A stretch of 64,000 nucleotides of DNA from 0-14-3-00-62-12 sp034440555 (GCA_034440555.1 JAWXCG010000119.1:1-64000), one strand, 5' to 3'; positions 22,462 through 31,370 are shown, counted from the stretch's first letter. Notes: generated from the sequence alone by a model not told the origin. Numbers and translations are program-made.

Positions 22462-25413
22462 TTACTCGAACACTTGGGCGGCTGGTTCGATGCGGATGCG
22501 GTTGCCAGCAATGCCGATGCGCAGTTTCTCAATAACGCGGTCTTCTGCTGAGACTGCCTCGGGCTTTTCGGCGTTGTAGGTGATCGGCGAAGGCAAGTCT
22601 TGTTGCAACGCCTCGCTCAACGCCTCCGCATCTCGGGTGACGAATACGAAGTGCGCATGGGTCGGGTCCAGATGGGTGCGCAGCGCAGCATTCACCTTTT
22701 CCAGATTGAGCTGATCCAGCGCTGTGCGTACATGTTCGGTAAATTCGCCAATGCCGAAGAAGTGGGAGTCGATGAAGTAGCCCAGCTGTTTGGACTGATC
22801 GGCAACCAGAATCGAGGCGAACTTCTTGAGGAATTCGCGCGTCGCTTCAAAATCTGCGGCTTTCATCCCGTCGCGATGCAGCGTTTGCAGTTCGTGCAGT
22901 GCAACTCTGGTGGCGAACAAGGCGTCGTTGTTGTTGCGCAGGGGACGCAGCCAGACTTGGAACAAATCGTTGACGCGCGGCATGTTGGGTTCGGGTTGCA
23001 TCAAATACATGGCGGACGGAAAGTACTCGATGTAGGCGTAGTCGCCGTAGTTCATGCCGCGCAGCTCGCGGATGCGGTTGTAAAGCCGCCCGTTCGAGTT
23101 TCGGTGCTCACCGAGCCAGGAGCGCACCAGCCACAACGCTGCCCAGTCGGGGCTGCTGCGATTGACCGCGATCGGCCAGCCAAACGAAACAGCAACCGCT
23201 GGCGTTTCCTTTTCGATGATCGTGGCACTGCGGGCTTGCAGCTTGGGCAAGGCCGGTAGCGCGGGAAGCGGCGTCCCAGGACTCGGTAGACCGAGCATGT
23301 CTTCGCTCAGGCGATCCAGAATATTGTGTTGTTCGTTGCCGGCCGTGCCAATTGCCAGTCGGTCGGAGGAATAGTAGGCGCGGTAGAACGCCTTCACGTC
23401 ATCGAGGCTGATCGCCTCGATGTCCTTGGCGTGGCCGAGATTCAACGATCCATAAGGATGCGAGTCGCCATAGATTTCTTCGTAGAGTTTTTCCTTGGCG
23501 AGCTCTTCGTCGTTGTTTCCACGCAATTGCACGCGCAGTGCAGTGAGTTGTTGTTGCTTTACGCGCGCGAGGTCGGCTTCGAGGAAACCCGGTTCAAGCA
23601 GCATCTCGCGTGCAAGTGGATACCAGACCTGGAGATTGTCACGATGTATCTGTGCCGAGAAGCGTGTCAGGTGTTTGTCGACCTGCACATTCAGCCCACC
23701 GGCGATCGGATAAAATCTCTGTCTGATCTCTGCCAGCGAGCGGCGCGCAGTGTCGCTATCGACGATCAGTCGCGCAGTGAGCGCCGCCAGGCCCTTTTTC
23801 CCCGGTGGATCGTCGCCAGCGCCACTGCGAAATACCAATGAAAAATCGACGAGTTGAGAAGCCGAGGGCCTGGCGAAAACCGGGAAGTAAAGATCCTCTA
23901 CATTGCGTGTGTAGCTGGTGGCGAAGGGCGCATACTCCGGGTCGGACTCGGTAGTCGAGGCGCGTGTTTCGGCCGGCAGGCGTTGCAAGATGGCGTCCAG
24001 ATCGCCGCCATTCGCGCCTTCAAGCGATTCACCGTTGGACAGCGAAACCGTGGCACGACGCTCGGCCCGGAAAACCTGGTTTGCGGCAACCTGAATCTGC
24101 TCTGGGGTGATCGAGTCCAGTAAGGCGTAGTATCGGTTGAGCGTATCCACGTCACGCTCGAACTGCACAAACGTAGCCAGAATACTGGCTACTCCGGCGG
24201 CACTGCTCATGCCCGCCGCGAAACTGTACTTCAGACGCGATCTCGCTTCGATAACACGACGCGCCGGCAATGGATACGCGCGCATCCGAGCAAGCTCCTG
24301 ATCGATGGCCGCATTTACCCGTGCCGCGTTTTCCGGCTGACTCAACTGCACGGCGATAGTGAACAGGCCAGGATCGCGATTGCGCGGTGCACTGACGAAC
24401 AACGTTTCCACCAGGCGATCCCGGATCACCAGTTTTTGATAGAGATCCGAGGCCGGACCGAAGTAAAGCTCAGCCGCGAGTGCCAGCGCTGCCGGCTCGA
24501 AGTTTTTGGTCGAAGCTGCCGGCGCACGAAAGCCATGCAACAGCCAAGGCAGCGTCGGTGCCTGCCAATGAACGTGTTCGTAGCGTGCGCCTGAACTAGC
24601 CGGTTCGATCGGAATCTGCGACTTGTAGCCACCTGGCTTCCAGTCGCCCCAGTACTTCTCGATGGCAGCGAGCGCGGTGTTGATATCAATGTCACCAGCA
24701 ACGATGATGCTGGTGTATTCGGGGCGGTACCAACGATCGAAGAACTCGCGTGAATACTCGATCTGGTTGGGCATGTTTTCAATGTCTGCAAAAAAACCCA
24801 TGGTGGTGTGTTTGTAAGGATGCACATCGAAGGCGATATCGCGCAGGCGCTCACTCGCTTTCTGAATAGGGTTGGAGTAGTTCTTCAAGTACTCACCCTT
24901 CACTGCTTGCGCTTCGGTGCGGAACTGTTCTTCGCTATAGGACAGGTTCTGGAAACGGTCGGACTCGACCTCAAGCATCCTTTCGAGATCGGCAGTGGTG
25001 AAATTGACGTAGTAGTTGGTGAAGTCGTCGCTGGTATAGGCGTTTTGGTCGCCACCGGCGCTCTTGATGACCGCGCCATAGGCGCCGGGCGGGTATTTTG
25101 CGGTGCCGCGAAACATCATGTGCTCGAAGAAATGCGCAAAACCGGATTTTCCGGGTTCAACCTCATTGCGTGATCCAGTCTGAACCGGAATCTGCAGTGA
25201 CACCACGCCCGGCGTCGGCGTTTTTACCGCAATGATGCGCAGCCCATTCGGCAACAGACGCTGTTCGTGCGGGAGATCAAACAGCGCTCTGGGATTGGCT
25301 GGCACTGCAGCGGCCGTGACTGGCGCAGCCGGCACTTCGGGAATCTGTTTCTGACTGGTGTGCTGACAGGCACCAATGGCAAGGACCGCGACCAGCATAG
25401 GCAGTAACTTCAT
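22462..25413 (-). CDS. M16-family zinc metallopeptidase, lipoprotein with two inverzincin repeats
   Basis: A 983-residue double-M16 peptidase (pitrilysin/insulinase-like). The N-terminus MKLLPMLVAVLAIGACQHT is a lipoprotein signal with lipobox IGAC, acylated at C16, so the protein is tethered to a membrane facing the periplasm. The inverted zinc motif H94-F-F-E97-H98 lies in the first half, with the distal glutamate expected near AQAVKGEY; the second half (from about residue 520) repeats the fold without HxxEH, as usual for the regulatory half. I chose the ATG at 25413 because GGAG lies 5 nt upstream and the lipobox then fits; the frame runs open to 25581 without meaning. Confidence 0.9.
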   Translation of the reverse strand: MKLLPMLVAVLAIGACQHTSQKQIPEVPAAPVTAAAVPANPRALFDLPHEQRLLPNGLRIIAVKTPTPGVVSLQIPVQTGSRNEVEPGKSGFAHFFEHMMFRGTAKYPPGAYGAVIKSAGGDQNAYTSDDFTNYYVNFTTADLERMLEVESDRFQNLSYSEEQFRTEAQAVKGEYLKNYSNPIQKASERLRDIAFDVHPYKHTTMGFFADIENMPNQIEYSREFFDRWYRPEYTSIIVAGDIDINTALAAIEKYWGDWKPGGYKSQIPIEPASSGARYEHVHWQAPTLPWLLHGFRAPAASTKNFEPAALALAAELYFGPASDLYQKLVIRDRLVETLFVSAPRNRDPGLFTIAVQLSQPENAARVNAAIDQELARMRAYPLPARRVIEARSRLKYSFAAGMSSAAGVASILATFVQFERDVDTLNRYYALLDSITPEQIQVAANQVFRAERRATVSLSNGESLEGANGGDLDAILQRLPAETRASTTESDPEYAPFATSYTRNVEDLYFPVFARPSASQLVDFSLVFRSGAGDDPPGKKGLAALTARLIVDSDTARRSLAEIRQRFYPIAGGLNVQVDKHLTRFSAQIHRDNLQVWYPLAREMLLEPGFLEADLARVKQQQLTALRVQLRGNNDEELAKEKLYEEIYGDSHPYGSLNLGHAKDIEAISLDDVKAFYRAYYSSDRLAIGTAGNEQHNILDRLSEDMLGLPSPGTPLPALPALPKLQARSATIIEKETPAVAVSFGWPIAVNRSSPDWAALWLVRSWLGEHRNSNGRLYNRIRELRGMNYGDYAYIEYFPSAMYLMQPEPNMPRVNDLFQVWLRPLRNNNDALFATRVALHELQTLHRDGMKAADFEATREFLKKFASILVADQSKQLGYFIDSHFFGIGEFTEHVRTALDQLNLEKVNAALRTHLDPTHAHFVFVTRDAEALSEALQQDLPSPITYNAEKPEAVSAEDRVIEKLRIGIAGNRIRIEPAAQVFE

Positions 25414-25546
25414 TGTCGCTCCGCGTTGGTTCATTAGCTTGGATAAAACATGTTGAGAGCTATCCTGCCGCAACGCACCGCACTGTAGTGCGCCGTGCCC
25501 GGAGGAATAATTCAAATCAATTGCCGGGTAACGGCCACCGCCGCGC

Positions 25547-26053
25547 TCATTGCGCGGGTCGCGTCGATTCGTCAAGAACAATAATGGTGAAGTCCTCTGG
25601 CGTTACCGGAGTCGCCACTGGCGCGGCGATCGGCGCGGGTGCGCGTATCGGCGTTTGCATCGCGGGTGATTGCAGCTTGCGGAACGCAAAGAAAAAGATT
25701 GCACTGATCGCCAACAGCACCAGAACCACACGCCGAATATGGCTCGCTGTACGCGGCGCATTGCTCTGCATGCGAGGTGACAGCTGGTAACGCGTTGCAA
25801 CATCAGGACGCGTGCTGCCCATCAGCCCCGCATCGCGAAGCATTTCGCGCGCGCGCGGTAGATCTTCCGCCTGTTTAATCCAGACCGCTGGCCACGACGA
25901 TGCAGCTGGTGGGGCGGTATAGCTGAAGCTGCGCATCCGGTCACGGCGCAGCTTGTCGCGGTTGCTGACGTAGGTGTCGATGCCGGCCTCATGCATCATC
26001 GCCTCGACCCGATCCACGTTTTCAATTCGCGGTGACGAAAACACTTGGCGCAT
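25547..26053 (-). CDS. DUF2007-domain membrane protein (Xanthomonadales 'pathogenicity-like')
   Basis: A 168-residue protein. Residues 1-75 form a DUF2007-type domain (NVDRVEAMMHEAGIDTYVSNRDKLRRDRM...SWPAVWIKQAEDLPRAREML), a ferredoxin-like fold found in predicted signal-transducing proteins. One membrane helix follows (about 106-124, RRVVLVLLAISAIFFFAF), then an Ala/Pro-rich tail. Homologues in Xanthomonas are labelled pathogenicity-like without known mechanism. Its ATG overlaps the tesB stop (TGATG), so it is co-translated with tesB; it ends 134 bp before the M16 lipoprotein gene. Confidence 0.78.
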   Translation of the reverse strand: MRQVFSSPRIENVDRVEAMMHEAGIDTYVSNRDKLRRDRMRSFSYTAPPAASSWPAVWIKQAEDLPRAREMLRDAGLMGSTRPDVATRYQLSPRMQSNAPRTASHIRRVVLVLLAISAIFFFAFRKLQSPAMQTPIRAPAPIAAPVATPVTPEDFTIIVLDESTRPAQ

Positions 26054-26925
26054 CAGACTCTCTCCCCGTCAATGATCCGGATCAGCCCTTCCTGGGCAGT
26101 GGAAGCGACCAGCTTGCCTTCTCGCGTATAAAAGCTGCCGCGCGCCAGTCCGCGCGCACCCTGAGTGCTTGGACTGTCGCAGGAATACAGCAGCCAGTCA
26201 TCCACGCGAAACGGTCGGTGAAACCACATCGCATGGTCCAGACTGGCCATCATGACATTGGGCTGTAAATACGAAATGCCATGCGGCAATGTAGCAGTGC
26301 CGATCAGGTGAAAATCCGAGGCATAGGCAAGCATGGCGCGGTGCAGTTCAGGTTCGTCGCCGATACGATCGACGAGACGCAGCCAGACATGCTGATAGGG
26401 CGGACGCTTGGGGCGTCGGATCTCATCCCGTGGATAGACGTGACGGAATTCAAAGGGTCCTTTGTCGGTCAGCCAGCGCTGCATTTTGGCGGGGATGTGG
26501 CTGAGTGCAGTGGGGTCGATCTGATCGGGCGGTTCAAGCTCTTCGGGCAACGGTACTTCGGGCATGGAGATCTGATGCTCAGCACCCGGCTCATCGATTT
26601 GGAACGAAGCGGCTAGTCCAAAAATCTGCTGGCCATGCTGAATTGCAGTGACGCGGCGCGTGGAAAAGCTCTTGCCGTCACGAGAGCGCTCAACGTGATA
26701 GACGATAGGCGCATCGATATCGCCCGCGCGTAGGAAATACGCGTGCAGCGAATGCACAGTGCGCGCCTCTACCGTTCGTTGCGCCGCCGACAGCGCCTGA
26801 CCCAACACTTGCCCACCAAACACGTAGCGGGTGCCGATATCGCGGCTCTGGCCGCGATAAAGGTCGTCCTCCAGACGCTCGAGTTTGAGCAACTCGACTA
26901 GCTCTTCGACGACGGGGTTGGTCAT
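26053..26925 (-). CDS. tesB: Acyl-CoA thioesterase II
   Basis: Hydrolyses medium- to long-chain acyl-CoA. The 290 residues form a double-hotdog enzyme with GGQVLGQALSAAQRTVEA in the first hotdog and the catalytic triad elements of TesB visible in the second: Asp in LDHAMWFHRPF, Ser/Thr in SPSTQGARG, Gln in TAQEGLIR. The start at 26925 (MTNPVVEELVELLKLERLE) matches the family; the open frame upstream runs through non-coding sequence and MITE copy 3. It heads a tesB-DUF2007 pair. Confidence 0.94.
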   Translation of the reverse strand: MTNPVVEELVELLKLERLEDDLYRGQSRDIGTRYVFGGQVLGQALSAAQRTVEARTVHSLHAYFLRAGDIDAPIVYHVERSRDGKSFSTRRVTAIQHGQQIFGLAASFQIDEPGAEHQISMPEVPLPEELEPPDQIDPTALSHIPAKMQRWLTDKGPFEFRHVYPRDEIRRPKRPPYQHVWLRLVDRIGDEPELHRAMLAYASDFHLIGTATLPHGISYLQPNVMMASLDHAMWFHRPFRVDDWLLYSCDSPSTQGARGLARGSFYTREGKLVASTAQEGLIRIIDGERV

Positions 26926-27128
26926 GTCTGCTCGGGACTCGCGGATAGGACAGGGATTATGCCGGGCGCGACCTAGAATGTGGGGCTGAAGATGAGCGAG
27001 GCAAGGGATTGGGGACGAGGACTCGTCGCAGTCCCCAGCACGGAAATTGATGGCTAGCTCTTCGGCTGTTGCCTCCTTGATCATGGTTGAGCCCGATGTG
27101 AGCCGTATACATTCTTGGGAGGCGTTAG
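26926..27128. other. Gene-free stretch upstream of tesB
   Basis: With the adjacent MITE (27129-27276), the gene-free interval is 351 bp. This 203-bp part should hold the tesB promoter. I see a short palindrome GACGAG-GA-CTCGTC near 27015-27028 but no clear -35/-10 pair and no coding frame beyond shadows. Confidence 0.45.
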
Positions 27129-27276
27129 GAAACCTCTGAACAAGTCCGGAGCCGCGATAGCCCCCTGAGTCAGGGGGCGAAAAACCGCAGGTTGACCAGC
27201 TCCGCTGTTGAGAGCGGGGTTTGGCAAGCAATAAGCAGTGCGGCGAAGACGAAGTGGTGATTTATTCAGACCTTCC
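27129..27276 (-). mobile_element. IS5-type MITE, copy 3 (one 22-bp unit), abutting the amidase stop codon
   Basis: A 148-bp element in the same orientation as copy 1. It is flanked by a perfect TTAG duplication at 27125-27128 and 27277-27280. Its ends are GAAACCTCTGAACAAGTC and (other strand) GGAAGGTCTGAATAAATC. It has one 22-bp unit (27193-27214) and the intact GCCCCCTGA-G-TCAGGGGGC palindrome. The TAA stop of the amidase gene (27277-27279) lies in the target duplication. Confidence 0.88.
27193..27214 (-). repeat. Single 22-bp unit inside MITE copy 3
   Basis: Reverse complement of the unit tandemly repeated at 15975-16017 (two) and 44882-44947 (three); absent from copy 1. Confidence 0.85.
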
Positions 27277-27855
27277 TTAGTTCTCGCGTCGCTCGGCGCG
27301 GGCAGGTATCCGTTGCAGACCGATTGACTCGAATCGCGGCCACGGAAAGTGTTCGCCGGGATCGCGTTTGCGGCGCACTTGCTGCTGCGGGTTATCGCTC
27401 GCTGGCTCGGTTGCGGTATCCAGATCCTCGTGCCCGGCGATGCGCTTGAGGCTTGGGAGCTCTCGCTGCAGCCTGTGCAGCAGGTTTTCCAAGGCATCCA
27501 ACTGCGCAGGGGTATAGGGCTCGGGCATTATCTGGTGGCGCGAATCCAACCAATCTGGATAGCGTCCGATATTCACCAGTTCAATGCCGATGGAGCGAGG
27601 ATTGAACCCGCGCGTATGGTGTGCGACGCGCTCGTTGATCACGAACCTCGAGATGCGCCCGTTACGATCGATGTAGTAGTGACCGCTATTGCCGCTGCCA
27701 CTCTCGACGTAAAGGATGCGCTCTCCATAGGTGCGCGCCATCGCCAGATCAGGCAGTTCGGTGCAATGGATGACCACAAGATCGATCTCCTCCACACTGC
27801 GCACAGTCAGCTGCTCGACATAGGGTAACGGCCAATCGTCGATTGGGAGATCCAT
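27277..27855 (-). CDS. N-acetylmuramoyl-L-alanine amidase, AmpD-like (amidase_2)
   Basis: A 192-residue zinc amidase expected to cleave the lactyl-Ala bond of muropeptides. Zinc ligands are visible as the first His in VVIHCTELP, a His in RVAHHTRG and the H/D in AGHEDLDT; SIGIELVNIG is the family strand. There is no signal peptide, so a cytosolic AmpD-like recycling role is more likely than wall cleavage, though true AmpD is usually better conserved at its C-terminus. The ATG at 27855 has GAGG 8 nt upstream; the ATG 6 nt earlier is too close to it. It follows aroB by 10 bp and ends inside the MITE target duplication. Confidence 0.85.
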   Translation of the reverse strand: MDLPIDDWPLPYVEQLTVRSVEEIDLVVIHCTELPDLAMARTYGERILYVESGSGNSGHYYIDRNGRISRFVINERVAHHTRGFNPRSIGIELVNIGRYPDWLDSRHQIMPEPYTPAQLDALENLLHRLQRELPSLKRIAGHEDLDTATEPASDNPQQQVRRKRDPGEHFPWPRFESIGLQRIPARAERREN

Positions 27856-27865
27856 TGCCATGGCC

Positions 27866-28942
27866 TCAATGCATGCCCTGCAGCGTTGCGCGGATATCGG
27901 CATCGCTGACGCCAGCGACGATTTGCGCGCGGCCGATGCCACGCCACAGGATTAATCGCAGTTTGCCGCTCTCGACTTTCTTGTCCAGCTGCATCAGCGC
28001 CAGTAATTCTGCCGCGCCCAGATCGTCCGGAATTCGGGTAGGAAGCCCGATCCGCTGCAACAGGGATTGCAATCGATCCGCGTCCTGACTGGCAGCCATG
28101 CCGAGCGCAGTCGAGAGTCGTGCCGCGGTCAGCATGCCGATCGCCACCGCCTCGCCGTGCAGAAATCGCTGGTAACCCGTCGCGGCTTCCAGCGCATGTC
28201 CGAAGGTGTGCCCGAAATTCAGCAGCGCGCGTTCGCCGCGCTCGTGTTCGTCCGCCTGCACCACGCGCGCCTTGTGGCGCACGCTGGTCTCTATGGAAAA
28301 TTGTAGTGCATTCGCTTCGCGCGCAAGCAGCGCATCGGCATGAACTTCGAGCCAGTCCATAAAGCTGCCATCGCCGATCGCCGCATACTTGATGACTTCG
28401 GCTAAGCCGGCTAGCAACTCGCGCTCGGGCAACGTGCTCAGAGTGGCGGGGTCGATGAATACGGCGCGCGGCTGGTGGAATGCGCCAACCAGATTCTTGC
28501 CTTGAGGCAGGTTCACTCCGGTCTTGCCACCAACCGAGGAATCGACCATGGCGAGCAGGGTGGTCGGAATCTGCACAAAGGAGATGCCGCGCATCCACAA
28601 TGCTGCGCAGAAGCCAGCCAGATCGCCGACCACGCCACCACCGAGCGCCACGATTGTGGCATCACGACTCACGCCGAGTTGCGCAAGCTGGGTCATGACT
28701 TTGCCCACGTTTTCCAAGGTCTTGTGGCTCTCGCCGTCGGCCAGCAGGAAACTCGATGCCTCGTGACTGTTGAGCGCATTCAAGATCCGGGACAGATAGA
28801 GAGGGGCCACTGTCTCGTTGCTGACGATCAACACGTGCCGCCCGGACATCGCGGCGCCTATGAGGTCGGAGCGCGCAAGCAGGCCCGCTTCAACATGTAC
28901 CGGATAGCTTCGCTCATCCAGCCTGACTTCGATAATGGACAT
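27866..28942 (-). CDS. aroB: 3-dehydroquinate synthase
   Basis: Second step of the shikimate pathway, converting DAHP to 3-dehydroquinate with NAD+ and a divalent metal. The 358 residues show the NAD-binding GGGVVGDLAGFCAA, the substrate segment TTLLAMVDSSVGGKTGVN, the metal-binding ELLAGLAEVIKYA with its glutamate and FGHTFGHALEAATGY with its histidine. The ATG at 28942 overlaps the aroK stop by one base. aroK-aroB is a conserved gammaproteobacterial pair. Confidence 0.96.
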   Translation of the reverse strand: MSIIEVRLDERSYPVHVEAGLLARSDLIGAAMSGRHVLIVSNETVAPLYLSRILNALNSHEASSFLLADGESHKTLENVGKVMTQLAQLGVSRDATIVALGGGVVGDLAGFCAALWMRGISFVQIPTTLLAMVDSSVGGKTGVNLPQGKNLVGAFHQPRAVFIDPATLSTLPERELLAGLAEVIKYAAIGDGSFMDWLEVHADALLAREANALQFSIETSVRHKARVVQADEHERGERALLNFGHTFGHALEAATGYQRFLHGEAVAIGMLTAARLSTALGMAASQDADRLQSLLQRIGLPTRIPDDLGAAELLALMQLDKKVESGKLRLILWRGIGRAQIVAGVSDADIRATLQGMH

Positions 28943-29484
28943 CAGGCAGCCACCGAATGCCGGACCCACGACTGATCGAGCGCCTGTTTGGCGCGCTGTG
29001 CGCTGCGACCAACCGAGCCGTTCTCGGGCTGCAGCATTAAATCGGCGATGCTCTCGTACAGCGGACCGCGCAGCTGCGCCATCGCGGTCAGGCGTTCGCG
29101 CCGATCCGGCGCGCGCAGCAGCGGTCGACGATTGTCGCGCGCCAGCCGTGACATCTGCTGCGTTACGCTGACGGGCAAGTAAAGTACAAACCCATGACGT
29201 TGCATGAGTTGACGGTTTTCTTCGTCGAGAATGGCGCCACCGCCGGTGGCGACCACCACTCCGTGCATGTTCGCAAACTCGGCCAGTAGCCGGGTTTCGC
29301 GAACACGGAAGCCCGGTTCGCCCTCGACTTCGAAAATCAGGCTGACGCTCACGCCAGTGCGTCGTTCCAATTCCTCATCCATGTCCATGAACGGCAGCTC
29401 GTAATGGTCGGCAATACGTCGCCCCACGGTGCTCTTGCCTGCGCCCATGGGTCCAACGAGGAAAAGGTTTGGGCTGGGGTTCAT
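28942..29484 (-). CDS. aroK: Shikimate kinase
   Basis: Phosphorylates shikimate with ATP. The 180 residues have Walker A GPMGAGKST at 11-19, the shikimate-binding DMDEELERRTG with its acidic pair, the GEPGFRVRET segment, VATGGGAILDEENRQLM, and the lid arginines near RPLLRAPDRRERL. It is slightly longer at the C-terminus than E. coli AroK. It heads the aroK-aroB-amidase run and is divergent from the exosortase gene. Confidence 0.95.
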   Translation of the reverse strand: MNPSPNLFLVGPMGAGKSTVGRRIADHYELPFMDMDEELERRTGVSVSLIFEVEGEPGFRVRETRLLAEFANMHGVVVATGGGAILDEENRQLMQRHGFVLYLPVSVTQQMSRLARDNRRPLLRAPDRRERLTAMAQLRGPLYESIADLMLQPENGSVGRSAQRAKQALDQSWVRHSVAA

Positions 29485-29600
29485 GTCTGATTCGAGGCCA
29501 CTTGCAGTTTGATGCTATTGACCAGAGTCGATGAAGTCCATAGTGGGTGGGCCGCGCGTTCACAGTATCCAGGCAATTCCCAGGTGTCCCTGCGTGTTCC

Positions 29601-29627
29601 GGTGACGACGGTGTCGACGGTGTCGAC
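29601..29627. repeat. Three tandem 9-bp repeats upstream of the exosortase gene
   Basis: GGTGACGAC, GGTGTCGAC, GGTGTCGAC lie head to tail about 45 bp before the exosortase start, in the 187-bp divergent space to aroK. A degenerate fourth unit (TGTGTCCTG) may follow. Could be a regulator site or chance. Confidence 0.4.
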
Positions 29628-29671
29628 TGTGTCCTGCTAGCATCATGCGTCTTTGCAGGCAGTGGTCTTCC

Positions 29672-30205
29672 ATGATTCGCTTTGCGTTATTATTTCTCTT
29701 ACTGGTCGGTGTGCTGTTCTGGCTCAATGTATTGGGACCCGTGCAACAGAACGTGGTGTTGCCGTTCACGTCGGGCTTGGCCTGGGTCTGCACCAGCCTG
29801 ATTCACCTCTTCGACGACAACGTCACCACCGTGGGCAAGGTTATTTCCGCGCCCGGAGGCTGGGCTGTTTCGATTGAAGCGGGTTGCAATGGTGTTGAGG
29901 CAGTAGTCATTCTAGCCTCGGCGATCTTCGCCTTTCCCGCTCCCTGGAAGCATCGCCTGATCGGTTTTGGTCTCGGCTTTCTGGCCATCCAGGGCCTCAA
30001 CGTCGTGCGCATCATCAGTCTCTTCTACATCGGACTCTGGGAGCGCAATGCCTGCGTTCCGGGTGCCGAGTGCCACACCGTCTGGTTTGAGTGGTTTCAT
30101 CTGTACCTTTGGCAGGCGTTGATCATTCTGGACGCGCTCGTCGTTTGGCTGATCTGGCTGCGCTATTTGCCGCGTCCTGTGGCGCGTCGTGCCGTCTCCG
30201 CCTGA
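29672..30205 (+). CDS. xrtH: Exosortase H (IPTL-CTERM-type protein-sorting transpeptidase)
   Basis: A 177-residue polytopic membrane protein of the exosortase/archaeosortase superfamily, which cleaves C-terminal sorting tails of secreted proteins at the inner membrane. The catalytic triad is visible: C72 in EAGCNGVEA, R113 in GLNVVRIIS, and a histidine at H143 in WFHLYLWQAL. About five hydrophobic segments are present. Short length and the ECHTVWFEWFHLYLW end fit the XrtH subfamily, whose targets carry an IPTLxxWG-type tail; this family link is knowledge, and no such target lies in the window. Start: ATG at 29672 fits the first helix; an ATG at 29645 is possible. Both have weak ribosome-binding sites. 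Confidence 0.82.
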   Translation: MIRFALLFLLLVGVLFWLNVLGPVQQNVVLPFTSGLAWVCTSLIHLFDDNVTTVGKVISAPGGWAVSIEAGCNGVEAVVILASAIFAFPAPWKHRLIGFGLGFLAIQGLNVVRIISLFYIGLWERNACVPGAECHTVWFEWFHLYLWQALIILDALVVWLIWLRYLPRPVARRAVSA

Positions 30206-31025
30206 TCGACCGTTGCGGGTATTGATGGTCGGGTGCGGGGACCTGGGGTCCCGCATCGCCCAGGGCTTGTTGGGCGCTGGCGCAACGATGCACGCATTGA
30301 CCCGCCGCCCCTTGGCCTTACCTGATGTGACCTCGCTGTGCGGGGATGTGACAGACGTTTCTTCCTTGCCCGAGCTACCACCTGAGATCGACGAATTAGT
30401 CTATTGCCTGACTCCGGTCAGGCGCACTGAGCAGCACTACCGCGTCGCCTATGTGCAAGGCCTAGCCAATGTGCTGGCAAGGCTGCGCGGCAATGCGCTG
30501 ACAAGAATCACGTTTATTTCCAGTACTGCTGTGTATGCAGCTGCGGGATCCTGGGTAGATGAATCGAGCGTCTGTGTACCCGACGCATTCAACGGAGGAG
30601 TTCTGCTTGAAGCGGAACAAGTTGCCATCGCCGCGCACGCAGAGGCGCGAGTGCTGCGGCTGGGCGGAATTTATGGCCCCGGACGCGAGTCCTTGATTCG
30701 AAATGTGACTGAAGGCAGGCCAATTTCGGCGCGGTCGCTCGACTGGGGAAATCGCATTCATGTCGATGATGCCGCGGCAGCTGCCTGCCATCTCATTCTC
30801 ATCCGCGCCGGCGGTGTGTTCAATCTGGTAGACAACATGCCGGCATCCGCTGCTGACGTGATGGACTGGATCGCGATCCAGCTCGGCCTGTCAGTGCTGT
30901 CACGACCTGAGTCGGGCAGCGAGACGCAGGGCCGCAGGGTGAAAAACGCAAAACTATTGGCCAGTGGATTCACTTTCCGCTACCCGGATTTTCGTGCAGG
31001 GTATGCCAGTCTGTTGCCGGGGTAG
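30189..31025 (+). CDS. NAD(P)-dependent SDR-superfamily protein (YeeZ/atypical SDR5-like)
   Basis: A 278-residue Rossmann-fold protein of the extended/atypical short-chain dehydrogenase type. Visible are the nucleotide loop VLMVGCGDLGSRIAQGLL, the strand FISSTAVY and VLRLGGIYGPGR, then NRIHVDDAAAA as in epimerase-like relatives. The tyrosine-lysine catalytic pair is not clearly present: the YxxxK segment is missing after the ISSTAVYA strand, so catalysis is doubtful. The start is uncertain: the GTG at 30189 overlaps the exosortase stop by 17 nt and is the only start that keeps the full first strand with room before it. Substrate unknown. Confidence 0.75.
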   Translation: MPSPPDRPLRVLMVGCGDLGSRIAQGLLGAGATMHALTRRPLALPDVTSLCGDVTDVSSLPELPPEIDELVYCLTPVRRTEQHYRVAYVQGLANVLARLRGNALTRITFISSTAVYAAAGSWVDESSVCVPDAFNGGVLLEAEQVAIAAHAEARVLRLGGIYGPGRESLIRNVTEGRPISARSLDWGNRIHVDDAAAAACHLILIRAGGVFNLVDNMPASAADVMDWIAIQLGLSVLSRPESGSETQGRRVKNAKLLASGFTFRYPDFRAGYASLLPG

Positions 31026-31160
31026 GTGAATGAGCCCCATCGATTGGGTATCTGGCGTTCGCTCGCTTGCAACAAGAAGTAATTAAGGTGACAACAGGCA
31101 TACGCGGTGCATTAGACTCAGAAACCCATTCCGGGCTATCAGTCGATAGGAGCACGCGTC

Positions 31161-31370
31161 ATGGCAGCAGATGTGGCGAAAGTGATTGAAGTTACCGCAG
31201 CGTCGTCCAAGGGTCTGGAAGATGCAATTCAGTCGGGATTGAAGAAAGTCGCCAAAACAGTGCGCAATATCAAGGGCGCATGGGTCAACGACATCAACGT
31301 CATCACCAGCGATGATGGCAAGGTTACCGAATGGCGCGTGAACATGAAGGTCACCTTCATTATTGGCTGA
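31161..31370 (+). CDS. Dodecin family flavin-binding protein
   Basis: A 69-residue dodecin. These proteins assemble as hollow dodecamers that store or buffer flavins (or CoA). Family features visible are KVIEVTAASSKGLEDAIQSG, the central AWVNDI with the flavin-stacking tryptophan, and the last strand EWRVNMKVTFII. AGGAG precedes the ATG by 9 nt. It is preceded by an SDR gene and followed by an orphan response regulator; spacing of more than 100 bp on both sides suggests its own transcript. Confidence 0.93.
   Translation: MAADVAKVIEVTAASSKGLEDAIQSGLKKVAKTVRNIKGAWVNDINVITSDDGKVTEWRVNMKVTFIIG

Noticed and set aside
22600..23259. 219-codon frame antisense to the M16 peptidase
   Set aside because: Shadow frame; the sense protein is well supported by its lipobox, zinc motif and length.
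29601..29627. 9-bp tandem repeats as an iteron-type replication origin
   Set aside because: Only three short units, no AT-rich region and no replication protein nearby.
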